From: CAISGS01 sp044376615
Lineage (GTDB): Bacteria > Pseudomonadota > Alphaproteobacteria > Caulobacterales > Caulobacteraceae
DNA length: 5,789 bases
Direction of reading: 5' to 3'
Assembly (NCBI GenBank): GCA_044376615.1
Contig: JBILKO010000135.1
Location: 1-5,789, forward strand
Under the pieces are notes generated by a model. That model ran no database searches. It was not told where the DNA came from and saw nothing but the letters and a program-made list of their open reading frames with translations. A program made the position numbers and the translations under genes. This document shows positions 1 through 5,783 of this stretch, one piece after another. Positions within the stretch are counted from its first letter, which is position 1. Every line of letters starts with the position of its first letter.

Positions 1-217
1 ACCCTTGGTCGCATGGCTGTAGGGGCAGACCACGTGCGCCTTCTGGACCAGACCTTCCGTGATCGCTAGCTCGACACCCGGCACATGGATTGCCAACGCA
101 ACCTCAATGCCGAACCCCTGCCCATCTCCGCCCAGCGCCTTTGGCGTTGTTAGCGTAACGATTAGGCTGCCATCTTCGGACTTGGCTGAACCAGAGCGAC
201 CGCCAGCCGCCGTCGCG
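1..217 (-). pseudogene. ohr: Organic hydroperoxide resistance protein (Ohr/OsmC family) remnant, partial and internally deleted
   Basis: Ohr is a thiol peroxidase that reduces organic and lipid hydroperoxides in the cytoplasm. Read on the minus strand in triplets ending at position 1, the sequence from about 217 gives YATAAGGRSGSAKSEDG, then TLTTPKALGG, then GFGIEVALAIHVPG, then VVCPYSHATKG at the edge. These are the start, the first strands, the central strand and the C-terminal Cys motif of Ohr, in order. The Arg of GGR (196-198) and the resolving Cys (25-27) are present. Between LGG (127-135) and GFG (109-117) the block of roughly 45-50 residues that normally holds the catalytic Glu and peroxidatic Cys is missing. 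The gap is in frame, with no stop from 315 to 1. The start codon and first residues are also missing, because the sequence upstream belongs to the OLD-type gene. The 3' end lies outside the window. Family identity is from memory of Ohr sequences; no search was run. A working enzyme is unlikely. Confidence -1.
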
Positions 218-1501
218 TAAAACGGCAACCCGATAGCCGAGGCCCTGGAACACACGTCCCCGTTTGAAGACCTGTTCGGTGCCTTTGCCGTCCACCAACG
301 CAATACCCATTGCAGCTAGTGATGGCTTTGGCTCAGCCCAGCGGTACTGATCGAGGCCGCGCAAAAGCCCAATCTCGCTTGCCCCTTCAGGGACCACGAT
401 TGTAGGTGCGAGAAGAGCCTCCGGATACTTGCGGATAGTTCCTTGAATGTCATCAGATGTCGGGACTGACTGGACAACATGCCCGAGAGAATTAGATCGG
501 ACAACAAAGAGCTGCGACGCTTTGAGTTCGCAAATCGCCGACGGACAGTGGGTAGTTACAAAGGCTTGTAGGGGTGGGCTCGCGTCTTTGGCCCCAATGG
601 AATCAAGGAGCCGAGTTACACGGTGTGGCTCCAAGCCATGCTCGAGCTCATCGACGAGAATAATCGTCGATTCATTGGCCGCTTTGCGTTGCAGGCCTGC
701 GATCAAAAGACGTGTTGAGCCAACACCAAGGCCGCGCAAAGGAATGCCGCTTTCATCGTGAAGGGAGATTGTGCCGCCGCTGAATGAGATGGAATGAGAG
801 TCAAGCATCGCCTTCAAGTGAGCGCCGTAGGGAATACCAAGAGCCTTGGCGGCCTCCTCGACTGCCGCGAGCGTCGAGGCGAGCTGTTTCCCCGCTTGTT
901 CACCGAACGCAGCTCGGGCCTCACGCGCTGCTTGCACAAGGGCGGTCGATGCGTCAGCACGCTCGTCGCTCAATAGGTTCAGCACGGAGCCGCGCCGCCA
1001 ACTGAGATTGTATTCGGCCAGTGCCCCGAGGCGCGTCGGTGCGATCTTTACACGGTCGGACCACGCGAGGTTTCTTGATTGCCCCTGAGAAGTGGCGCGT
1101 TCGGAAACGAGCGTCCAGACGGGTTCAAGGTCACTGCCAATCGTAAGGTTTAACGTCAGCACCGTCTCATTGTCGGTGCTTGGCTCCTCTTCAATGTCGC
1201 CCAGTATCTCGTGATAGCCGCGCAAATAGAGCCCGTAGGCGTCCATCGTCTTGAGGGCGTCACTCAGTTCACCAATTGTGACGGAGATAGAGATCGGCTT
1301 CTCCACATCCAGCCGATGGAAGTCCGCATCGGATATTTGGGCGTTTCGGCGGGCGCCGAGGCAAAGGTCAATTGCGTCTAGGATGGTAGATTTTCCGCTG
1401 TCCCCAGGTCCGATAAGGCAGTTGATACCCGGCGACGGATGCCAGATAAGCTTTGAGATTCCTCGGAAGTTCTCAATTTCTATAAGCCTAACTCTCGGCA
1501 T
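104..1501 (-). CDS. OLD-family AAA ATPase/TOPRIM nuclease-like protein, C-terminally truncated and chimeric
   Basis: OLD (overcoming lysogenization defect) proteins join an ABC-type ATPase to a TOPRIM nuclease and often serve in phage defence or DNA repair. The 465-residue ORF begins MPRVRLIEIENFRGI, typical of the family. It has a Walker A GPGDSGKST (31-39), a signature-like LRGLGVGSTRLL (255-266), a Walker B IILVDELEHGLEP (280-292) and a switch His in VTTHCP (315-320). The TOPRIM domain starts at VVPEGASEIGLL (369-380, Glu372/Glu376) and runs to YRVAVLRD (423-430). There the family pattern expects further acidic residues, but the reading turns into Trp/Arg-rich sequence with no TOPRIM character. 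Residues 431-465 are the ohr remnant read in the wrong frame, so the second acidic motif and the helical C-terminus are lost. The ATPase part is complete; nuclease activity is unlikely. The ATG at 1501 is preceded by GAGG (1507-1510) at 5-base spacing. No helicase partner of the Gabija type is visible upstream. Confidence -1.
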   Translation of the reverse strand: MPRVRLIEIENFRGISKLIWHPSPGINCLIGPGDSGKSTILDAIDLCLGARRNAQISDADFHRLDVEKPISISVTIGELSDALKTMDAYGLYLRGYHEILGDIEEEPSTDNETVLTLNLTIGSDLEPVWTLVSERATSQGQSRNLAWSDRVKIAPTRLGALAEYNLSWRRGSVLNLLSDERADASTALVQAAREARAAFGEQAGKQLASTLAAVEEAAKALGIPYGAHLKAMLDSHSISFSGGTISLHDESGIPLRGLGVGSTRLLIAGLQRKAANESTIILVDELEHGLEPHRVTRLLDSIGAKDASPPLQAFVTTHCPSAICELKASQLFVVRSNSLGHVVQSVPTSDDIQGTIRKYPEALLAPTIVVPEGASEIGLLRGLDQYRWAEPKPSLAAMGIALVDGKGTEQVFKRGRVFQGLGYRVAVLRDGGWRSLWFSQVRRWQPNRYANNAKGAGRRWAGVRH

Positions 1502-1506
1502 CCGCG

Positions 1507-1510
1507 CCTC
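1507..1510 (-). promoter_or_regulatory. Ribosome binding site of the OLD-like gene
   Basis: On the minus strand GAGG lies 5 bases before the ATG at 1501. This supports the chosen start, as does the family-typical N-terminus. Confidence -1.
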
Positions 1511-1534
1511 TTAACTAGTTGATTCGTGCAATCA

Positions 1535-1540
1535 TCTATA
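1535..1540 (-). promoter_or_regulatory. Possible -10 element of the OLD-like gene
   Basis: The minus strand reads TATAGA about 34 bases upstream of the OLD-like start. I see no good -35 at 16-18 bases, so this is a weak call based on one hexamer. Confidence -1.
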
Positions 1541-1632
1541 GCATCACCTAGGTTTATTCGCCTTCGAGTTGCTTCAACATGTCGCAAATTGGCTGCTAGC
1601 TTGTGAGGTTAATTCGAACTTTGGTTGTTAAT

Positions 1633-1661
1633 TTGATAAGCCTAGTCTGCAGCATTAGCTT
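1633..1661 (+). promoter_or_regulatory. Possible sigma70-type promoter for the MCP gene
   Basis: TTGATA (1633-1638) matches the -35 consensus at five of six bases. A 17-base spacer follows, then TAGCTT (1656-1661), which is a poor -10. If used, it would give a leader of about 180 bases before the MCP start. The rest of 1502-1850 holds no protein-coding gene I can support apart from the short ORF at 1796, and I see no RNA gene or sigma54-type site in it. Confidence -1.
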
Positions 1662-1780
1662 TGGAAAAGTGACGTTTCAGAGAATGTCTCATGGGTTGGT
1701 CAGCTGAAAGGCCGAAAGTTTAAGGCGAAAGCACCCGCCGCCAAATTCAGTAATTAAAACTACCAATTAAACCAAATTTT

Positions 1781-1787
1781 AGGGAGG
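1781..1787 (+). promoter_or_regulatory. Strong Shine-Dalgarno sequence AGGGAGG
   Basis: AGGGAGG sits 8 bases before the ATG at 1796, an ideal spacing. That ATG is not in the MCP frame. The site therefore serves a short upstream ORF, or loads ribosomes that later reach the MCP start. Confidence -1.
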
Positions 1788-1795
1788 CCTGGGGC

Positions 1796-1885
1796 ATGGT
1801 CGCCGGATGGGCTGGATCTTGGGCCCAGGTCGCGAGCCATGGGGTGAACTGTGTTTGGGTCACGCAAGAAGATTGCCGTCCTTGA
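1796..1885 (+). CDS. Short upstream ORF (29 residues) overlapping the MCP start
   Basis: The ATG at 1796 follows AGGGAGG and opens a 29-codon frame beginning MVAGWAGSWAQVASHG and ending at TGA 1883-1885. It overlaps the first 35 bases of the MCP gene in another frame. I recognise no family. Three Trp residues are present, but there is no signal peptide or membrane segment. It may be a leader peptide that couples translation to the MCP, or a chance ORF behind a good Shine-Dalgarno. The case rests on the ribosome binding site alone. Confidence -1.
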   Translation: MVAGWAGSWAQVASHGVNCVWVTQEDCRP

Positions 1886-4118
1886 AAATCAGGTGGCTGA
1901 AAAGGCCCAGATTCTAAAGGCGCTAGACGCATCGCATGCCCAGGTTGCCCTCGACCTGCTCGGCAATATTACTGACGCGAATGACATTTTCCTCAATCTG
2001 GTCGGCTATGAGCGGGCCGACCTTGTTGGTCAGCATAATAGCGTCTTAGTGGCCGAAGACGGCGATGAGCGCGACGCCTTAAGGGATGTTTGGGACCAGG
2101 TGCTGAGCGGCCAAAGCGTGCTTGGTAAGTTCCCGCGTCTCACCCAGCAGGGCGAAACCGTTTGGCTTTTAGAAAGCTATTGCCCCGTGCTCGATCGCCA
2201 TGGCAACCCCGTATCTGTAGTGCAACTCGCCGTCGATGTGACCGATGTGGAATGCTCGACCGCCCAGTCGACCTCTAACCAGGTGTTTGGCGCCTTTGAT
2301 CGTTCGCAGATTCGCATTGTCTTTGATGCCGACGGGCGAGTCATCGATGCCAATGACAATTTTCTCACCCAGTTTGATTATTCGGACCAGACCCTGAAAT
2401 CGCTCAGCCATGATGCGATTATTGAGCAGTCAGACGCTGACGGCTCCGGCTTTGAGGCCATAGCCAAGTGTTTGGTCGAGGACCGGTTCGTGGCGCGGCA
2501 GATTTATTGCCGTAACGCGCTCAATGAAAAGACCATGCTTCAGGCCAATTATAATCCGATTTTTGACGGATCTGGTTGCCTCGCGAAGGCGGTGATGTTT
2601 GCCACAATCGCCTCAAGCCAGCGGTTATCGGACTCAAGTTCGGATTCAGGTCAGATCGTTTCGGCCATGATGGCCAATCAGCCGTGCGTCCAGTTTTCGG
2701 TCGATGGTTCGATCCTGTCGGCAAATGATCTGTTTCTGGATTTGCTTGGCTATGAGGCCAAGGCGCTTGTTGGACAGGACCAGTCTTTGCTGGTGGCATC
2801 TGATCAAGCGGTAGCGGCGCAGTATTTGCGGGTATGGGAGGGTTTGGCGGCTGGCCGCTCGGCGATGGGTAAATTCGAACATACAACCCAGCACGGCGAG
2901 GCCCTTTGGCTGCAGGTTCAATACTTTCCTGTTTTAGATAGCGTGGGCCAAACGGTTCGGGTGGTGGCCTTTGCCCAGGATGTCACCGCGTCTGATCGGG
3001 TTGATGAGCAGTTGTTGGCGGCGACGGCGCAAAAAGAAGCGGCCCAGGCCCAGATGATTGTGGTCGCAACGGCGCGCCTGGCCAGCATTGCCAAGGGCGA
3101 TTTGAAGGCCCGGATAGACGTTCCGCTTGATCCCGCTTTTGACGCTCTGAAATCTCAATTCAATCAGACACTTGACGGTCTAGCCCAGACCCTGAGCGCT
3201 ATGGCACAAAGCGCCGCAGCCTTGCGGTCTGGCACCCAAGAAATTGCCGGCGCGTCGGATGACCTATCGCGCCGTACCGAGCAGCAGGCGGCAAGCTTGG
3301 AACAAACTGCGGCGGCGCTTGACGAGCTGACGGCGACAGTCGCGCGGAGTTCCGAAGGTGCCCGCAAGGTTTCAGGCGCCATGACCGATGCCCGCTCCGA
3401 TGCCAGCTCATCAGGGACGGTGGTCCAAAATGCGGTCAAGGCCATGGGCGAGATTGAGCAATCTTCGCGCCAGATCAGCCAAATCGTTGGCGTGATTGAC
3501 GAGATTGCCTTCCAGACCAACCTCTTGGCCCTGAATGCCGGGGTCGAGGCGGCGCGGGCTGGCGAGGCGGGCCGAGGCTTTGCCGTGGTGGCGTCTGAGG
3601 TTCGATCCTTGGCCCAGCGCTGCGGCGAGGCGGCCAAGGAGATCAAGGACCTAATCCGCGCCAGCTCTAGCCAGGTGGAAGCGGGCGTGAAGCTGGTCGG
3701 GGCGGCGGGTGAGTCGCTGGGGCGGATTGTGACCAATATTGCCGAGATTGACGCCTTGATGGCCGACATCGCGTCGTCATCTAGCGAGCAGTCGGCAGGC
3801 CTGACGGAGGTCAATACTGCGGTCAATCAGATGGATCAGGTCACACAACAAAACGCGGCCATGGTCGAACAATTGACCGCAGCAGTGTCCAGCCTTCAAA
3901 ACGAAACCGTGACCATGACCGAGTGCATGAGCCGATTCACGGTCGGCACCCCGGTCGCTAAGGCACCATCGGCGCCCCCTCGGCCACAGCTCGCAGACCA
4001 GGCCCGTCATAAGCCAGCGCCAAACTATGTGGCTCAGGTTCAGTCTAGACTCGCCAGAGTGCCCACCAACCTCGCCCCTGCGACGGCGCAGGATCTAAAC
4101 CAGTGGGACGAATTCTAG
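1851..4118 (+). CDS. Soluble methyl-accepting chemotaxis protein with three PAS domains
   Basis: This 755-residue cytoplasmic chemoreceptor would control CheA kinase through CheW in response to a signal sensed by PAS domains. There is no membrane segment. An N-terminal coiled stretch (MFGSRKKIAVLENQVAEKAQ) leads to PAS1 (about 30-132), PAS2 (150-255) and PAS3 (275-382). A linker resembling HAMP follows (about 400-450), then the signalling domain (465-695). The hairpin tip carries EIAFQTNLLALNAGVEAARA (551-570) and GEAGRGFAVVASEVR (571-585). Gln/Glu-rich methylation-type segments lie near 477-497 and 645-675. A Pro/Ala-rich tether ends in QWDEF, like the CheR/CheB-binding pentapeptide of receptors. 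The start is GTG at 1851: an in-frame TGA at 1845-1847 excludes anything earlier, and MFG plus Lys/Arg is a usual start for this group. GGGGTG (1841-1846) lies 4 bases upstream. The PAS ligand cannot be read from the sequence; FAD or heme is possible. The layout resembles Aer/BdlA-type receptors. Confidence -1.
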   Translation: MFGSRKKIAVLENQVAEKAQILKALDASHAQVALDLLGNITDANDIFLNLVGYERADLVGQHNSVLVAEDGDERDALRDVWDQVLSGQSVLGKFPRLTQQGETVWLLESYCPVLDRHGNPVSVVQLAVDVTDVECSTAQSTSNQVFGAFDRSQIRIVFDADGRVIDANDNFLTQFDYSDQTLKSLSHDAIIEQSDADGSGFEAIAKCLVEDRFVARQIYCRNALNEKTMLQANYNPIFDGSGCLAKAVMFATIASSQRLSDSSSDSGQIVSAMMANQPCVQFSVDGSILSANDLFLDLLGYEAKALVGQDQSLLVASDQAVAAQYLRVWEGLAAGRSAMGKFEHTTQHGEALWLQVQYFPVLDSVGQTVRVVAFAQDVTASDRVDEQLLAATAQKEAAQAQMIVVATARLASIAKGDLKARIDVPLDPAFDALKSQFNQTLDGLAQTLSAMAQSAAALRSGTQEIAGASDDLSRRTEQQAASLEQTAAALDELTATVARSSEGARKVSGAMTDARSDASSSGTVVQNAVKAMGEIEQSSRQISQIVGVIDEIAFQTNLLALNAGVEAARAGEAGRGFAVVASEVRSLAQRCGEAAKEIKDLIRASSSQVEAGVKLVGAAGESLGRIVTNIAEIDALMADIASSSSEQSAGLTEVNTAVNQMDQVTQQNAAMVEQLTAAVSSLQNETVTMTECMSRFTVGTPVAKAPSAPPRPQLADQARHKPAPNYVAQVQSRLARVPTNLAPATAQDLNQWDEF

Positions 4119-4126
4119 GGCCTAGA
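4114..4126. repeat. 13-base palindrome spanning both convergent stop codons
   Basis: TCTAGG-G-CCTAGA is a perfect 6-1-6 inverted repeat. It includes the TAG of the MCP (4116-4118) and the TAG of gcrA on the other strand (4122-4124). Only 3 bases separate the genes, so there is no room for a normal terminator between them. The one-base loop cannot form a good RNA hairpin. Confidence -1.
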
Positions 4127-4634
4127 TGTAGCGGCGAAGTGATCTCGCCAGTTCCGATGTGCCGGTCCGAACGCGTTTTTGCTGGGGCTGATAGGCGACC
4201 CGGGCATGGTCTGTGCAATAAGGACCATCTGAGGATCGGCGTCCGCAAAAGCTGAAACTGTCTGTCGCGGGGTCGCCAATCGGCCATTTGCACATATGGG
4301 CGCCGAGGGTCAGCACGGTTGCCGAACCGGGCTCTTCTTTGAAAATTGCGGGCGGCGTTGCCATGGCTTGGCTTGTGGCCTGAGCCGTTGCTGCGGGCTC
4401 GATCCGGCGCGGTGAGGCGGGGGCCGACGCGGTCACGCGGGGTGCGCGCGGGGCCTTAAACGCAGGGCGCGCGGGCTGGGACGGTGCTGCGCGGCCCGAT
4501 AGGCCAAGACGGTGAACCTTACCGATCACCGCATTGCGGGTCACACCGCCCAATTGTTTGGCGATTTGGCTTGCGCTTAAGCCTTCGGCCCACAATTTCT
4601 TCAGTAACTCGACCCGCTCGTCTGTCCAGCCCAT
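4122..4634 (-). CDS. gcrA: GcrA cell-cycle regulator
   Basis: GcrA is a sigma70-associated transcription factor that binds DNA at methylated GANTC (CcrM) sites and drives S-phase genes in Alphaproteobacteria. The 170-residue product starts MGWTDERVELLKKLWAEG and continues SASQIAKQLGGVTRNAVIGK and VHRLGLSGRA, nearly identical to my memory of Caulobacter GcrA. Residues 1-48 are the DNA-binding helix-turn-helix. Residues 50-105 are an Ala/Pro/Ser-rich flexible linker. Residues 108-150 form the conserved C-terminal module (LGAHMCKWPIGDP, FCGRR, PYCTDHA), the part reported to contact the sigma factor. Cys115, Cys130, Cys140 and His143 stand in a zinc-like arrangement. The ATG at 4634 has AGGAG (4641-4645) at 6-base spacing. 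It converges on the MCP gene and diverges from the ABC permease. Length and both domains agree with a complete, functional protein. Confidence -1.
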   Translation of the reverse strand: MGWTDERVELLKKLWAEGLSASQIAKQLGGVTRNAVIGKVHRLGLSGRAAPSQPARPAFKAPRAPRVTASAPASPRRIEPAATAQATSQAMATPPAIFKEEPGSATVLTLGAHMCKWPIGDPATDSFSFCGRRSSDGPYCTDHARVAYQPQQKRVRTGTSELARSLRRYI

Positions 4635-4640
4635 GTCCCA

Positions 4641-4645
4641 CTCCT
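4641..4645 (-). promoter_or_regulatory. Ribosome binding site of gcrA
   Basis: AGGAG on the minus strand lies 6 bases before the gcrA ATG and fixes the start at 4634. Confidence -1.
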
Positions 4646-4670
4646 AAGACCAATAACCTAAGCTATATCC

Positions 4671-4685
4671 TAAACGAAACCTTAA
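4671..4685. promoter_or_regulatory. Candidate CtrA box upstream of gcrA
   Basis: TAAA-N7-TTAA on the plus strand (TTAA-N7-TTTA on the minus) matches the CtrA consensus TTAA-N7-TTAA at seven of eight bases. It lies 37-51 bases upstream of the gcrA start, just upstream of a -10-like TATAGC on the minus strand (4662-4667). A regulator bound there would cover the -35 region. In Caulobacter CtrA represses gcrA, so the position fits repression. Whether it also affects the divergent permease cannot be told. Confidence -1.
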
Positions 4686-4797
4686 CGGACACAATAGGTG
4701 GTTATCATTAACGAGCGACCAACTAGATGTGGGGGTTCAATATTCTGGGGACAAAATCTGGATAAGGCGCGGCTTGCGAAAAAGGGCCAATCAGAGC

Positions 4798-4801
4798 AAG
4801 G
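4798..4801 (+). promoter_or_regulatory. Ribosome binding site that decides the permease start
   Basis: AAGG lies 7 bases before the ATG at 4809. The longer in-frame GTG at 4698 has no comparable site, and the 37 residues it would add are polar and not permease-like. Confidence -1.
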
Positions 4802-4808
4802 TTTGGGC

Positions 4809-5642
4809 ATGACAAATTCCAAACTTGAAGGCGCGAGCGCGCCCCTGGTTATGCCGCCCCTCCCAAGGGACTATAATGGTGTTAATTGGCGCGGCATGAT
4901 GACCCTTTATGGCCGCGAGGTGCGGCGCTTTTGGAAGGTCGGCATGCAGACCGTGGCCGCGCCGGTCGTCACCACCTTGCTCTATATGCTGATTTTCGTC
5001 GTTGCCATGCGCGGCGCCAGCCCGCCAATTCATGGTACGCCCTATGCCCAGTTCGTGGCACCTGGCCTGATTATGATGGCCATATTGAACAATGCCTTTG
5101 CGAATGCCTCGTCCAGCCTGATCCAGGCCAAGGTTATGGGCTTGACGCCCGATTTCTTGACCCCGCCGCTTGCGCCTTTTGAGCTCTTGGTTGGGTTCGG
5201 CTTGGGGGCGGCCACCCGCGGCGTCTTTGTTGGTACAATCACGGCCCTAGCCGTTACGCCCTTTACCCAATGGGGCGTCGCGCATTTGTGGGCAGTGGTC
5301 TATTTCGCCGTTGCCGCCTCGCTGATCCTTGGCCTAATCGGCATTATGGCCGGGCTCTGGAGCGAGAAATTCGATCACCTGGCCGCCGTGACCAATTTCT
5401 TGATCATGCCGATGACGTTTTTGTCAGGGACCTTTTATCTGGTTGACCGACTGCCAGAGCCGTTTCGAACCGCGTCGCACTTTAATCCGTTCTTTTATCT
5501 GATCGACGGGTTCCGCTACGGGTTCATTGGGCAGTCGGACGGCAATATTGCCGCTGGTGTCGCCATGACCTTGGGCCTCGTTCTGGTCTTGGCCTTTAGT
5601 TGTTGGAACCTGTTTCGAGTCGGATACAGGCTGAAAACCTGA
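4809..5642 (+). CDS. ABC-2 type transporter permease
   Basis: This is an inner-membrane permease subunit of an ABC exporter, of the YadH/NodJ/DrrB type. It needs a separate ATP-binding protein, which is not in this window. From the ATG at 4809 the product has 277 residues, close to the 250-280 usual for the family. A polar N-terminus (1-45) holds an amphipathic stretch, LYGREVRRFWKVG. Six hydrophobic segments follow, at about 47-66, 82-104, 124-148, 155-180, 190-212 and 248-268. The loop GLTPDFLTPPLAPFE (111-125) occupies the usual ATPase-coupling position. FLSGTFYLVDRLPEPFR (204-220) and NPFFYLIDGFRYGF (226-239) are typical ABC-2 signatures. The frame is open back to a GTG at 4698, but the ribosome binding site and sequence character favour 4809. 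The substrate cannot be deduced. It diverges from gcrA over 174 bases. Confidence -1.
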   Translation: MTNSKLEGASAPLVMPPLPRDYNGVNWRGMMTLYGREVRRFWKVGMQTVAAPVVTTLLYMLIFVVAMRGASPPIHGTPYAQFVAPGLIMMAILNNAFANASSSLIQAKVMGLTPDFLTPPLAPFELLVGFGLGAATRGVFVGTITALAVTPFTQWGVAHLWAVVYFAVAASLILGLIGIMAGLWSEKFDHLAAVTNFLIMPMTFLSGTFYLVDRLPEPFRTASHFNPFFYLIDGFRYGFIGQSDGNIAAGVAMTLGLVLVLAFSCWNLFRVGYRLKT

Positions 5643-5643
5643 C

Positions 5644-5679
5644 GAAAAAGTCACGCGCTCGCGGTTTTTCAGCGTTTTT
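5644..5679 (+). terminator. Weak Rho-independent terminator candidate after the permease
   Basis: GAAAAA (5644-5649) can pair with TTTTTC (5665-5670) around an inner CGC/GCG stem, and a run of five T follows at 5675-5679. The stem has an uneven internal loop and few GC pairs, so it may terminate poorly. It begins 2 bases after the permease stop. Confidence -1.
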
Positions 5680-5701
5680 GGCCAAACCTCTTGCAGTTTG
5701 A

Positions 5702-5707
5702 TTGACA
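5702..5707 (+). promoter_or_regulatory. Possible -35 element of a gene beyond the right edge
   Basis: TTGACA is a perfect -35 hexamer. At 17 bases the -10 position reads GACAAC, a poor match. The idea gains a little support from the Shine-Dalgarno-like GGAGGG at 5778-5783. Confidence -1.
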
Positions 5708-5743
5708 GAGCGATCTTACGCAGCGACAACCCATAACCTTCCC

Positions 5744-5767
5744 GCCCCGGGTTTCATGGCTCGGGGC
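5744..5767 (+). other. GC-rich hairpin near the right edge
   Basis: GCCCCG (5744-5749) pairs with CGGGGC (5762-5767). The stem can extend by a G-U and a G-C pair to eight pairs with an 8-base loop. No T run follows on either strand, so a leader structure of the next gene is more likely than a terminator. Confidence -1.
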
Positions 5768-5777
5768 CTTCGCTATT

Positions 5778-5783
5778 GGAGGG
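5778..5783 (+). promoter_or_regulatory. Shine-Dalgarno-like GGAGGG at the right edge
   Basis: GGAGGG ends 6 bases before the window does. A plus-strand start codon just beyond would be well placed, but none is visible here. Confidence -1.

Noticed and set aside
447..1088. Several plus-strand open frames opposite the OLD-like gene
   Set aside because: They overlap each other, have atypical composition and are antisense to clear AAA ATPase motifs.
1521..1525. GATTC (a GANTC/CcrM-type site) just upstream of the OLD-like start
   Set aside because: About one such site is expected by chance in a 349-base region, and nothing else links the OLD-like gene to GcrA. No GANTC occurs between gcrA and the permease start.
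1675..1709. Inverted repeat TTTCAG/CTGAAA in the MCP leader, tested as a riboswitch or hairpin
   Set aside because: It has only six pairs around a 23-base loop, and no conserved riboswitch core such as that of the c-di-GMP GEMM class is visible.
3164..3826. Minus-strand 220-residue open frame inside the MCP gene
   Set aside because: It is an antisense shadow of the conserved MCP signalling domain. It is rich in Ala/Ser/Arg and has no recognisable domain.
4698..4808. Longer N-terminus for the permease from GTG 4698
   Set aside because: The extra residues are polar and unlike the family, and there is no good ribosome binding site. ATG 4809 has AAGG at 7 bases.
5677..5686. TTTGGCCAAA palindrome after the permease
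   Set aside because: A 10-base palindrome is common by chance, and it does not extend or repeat elsewhere.
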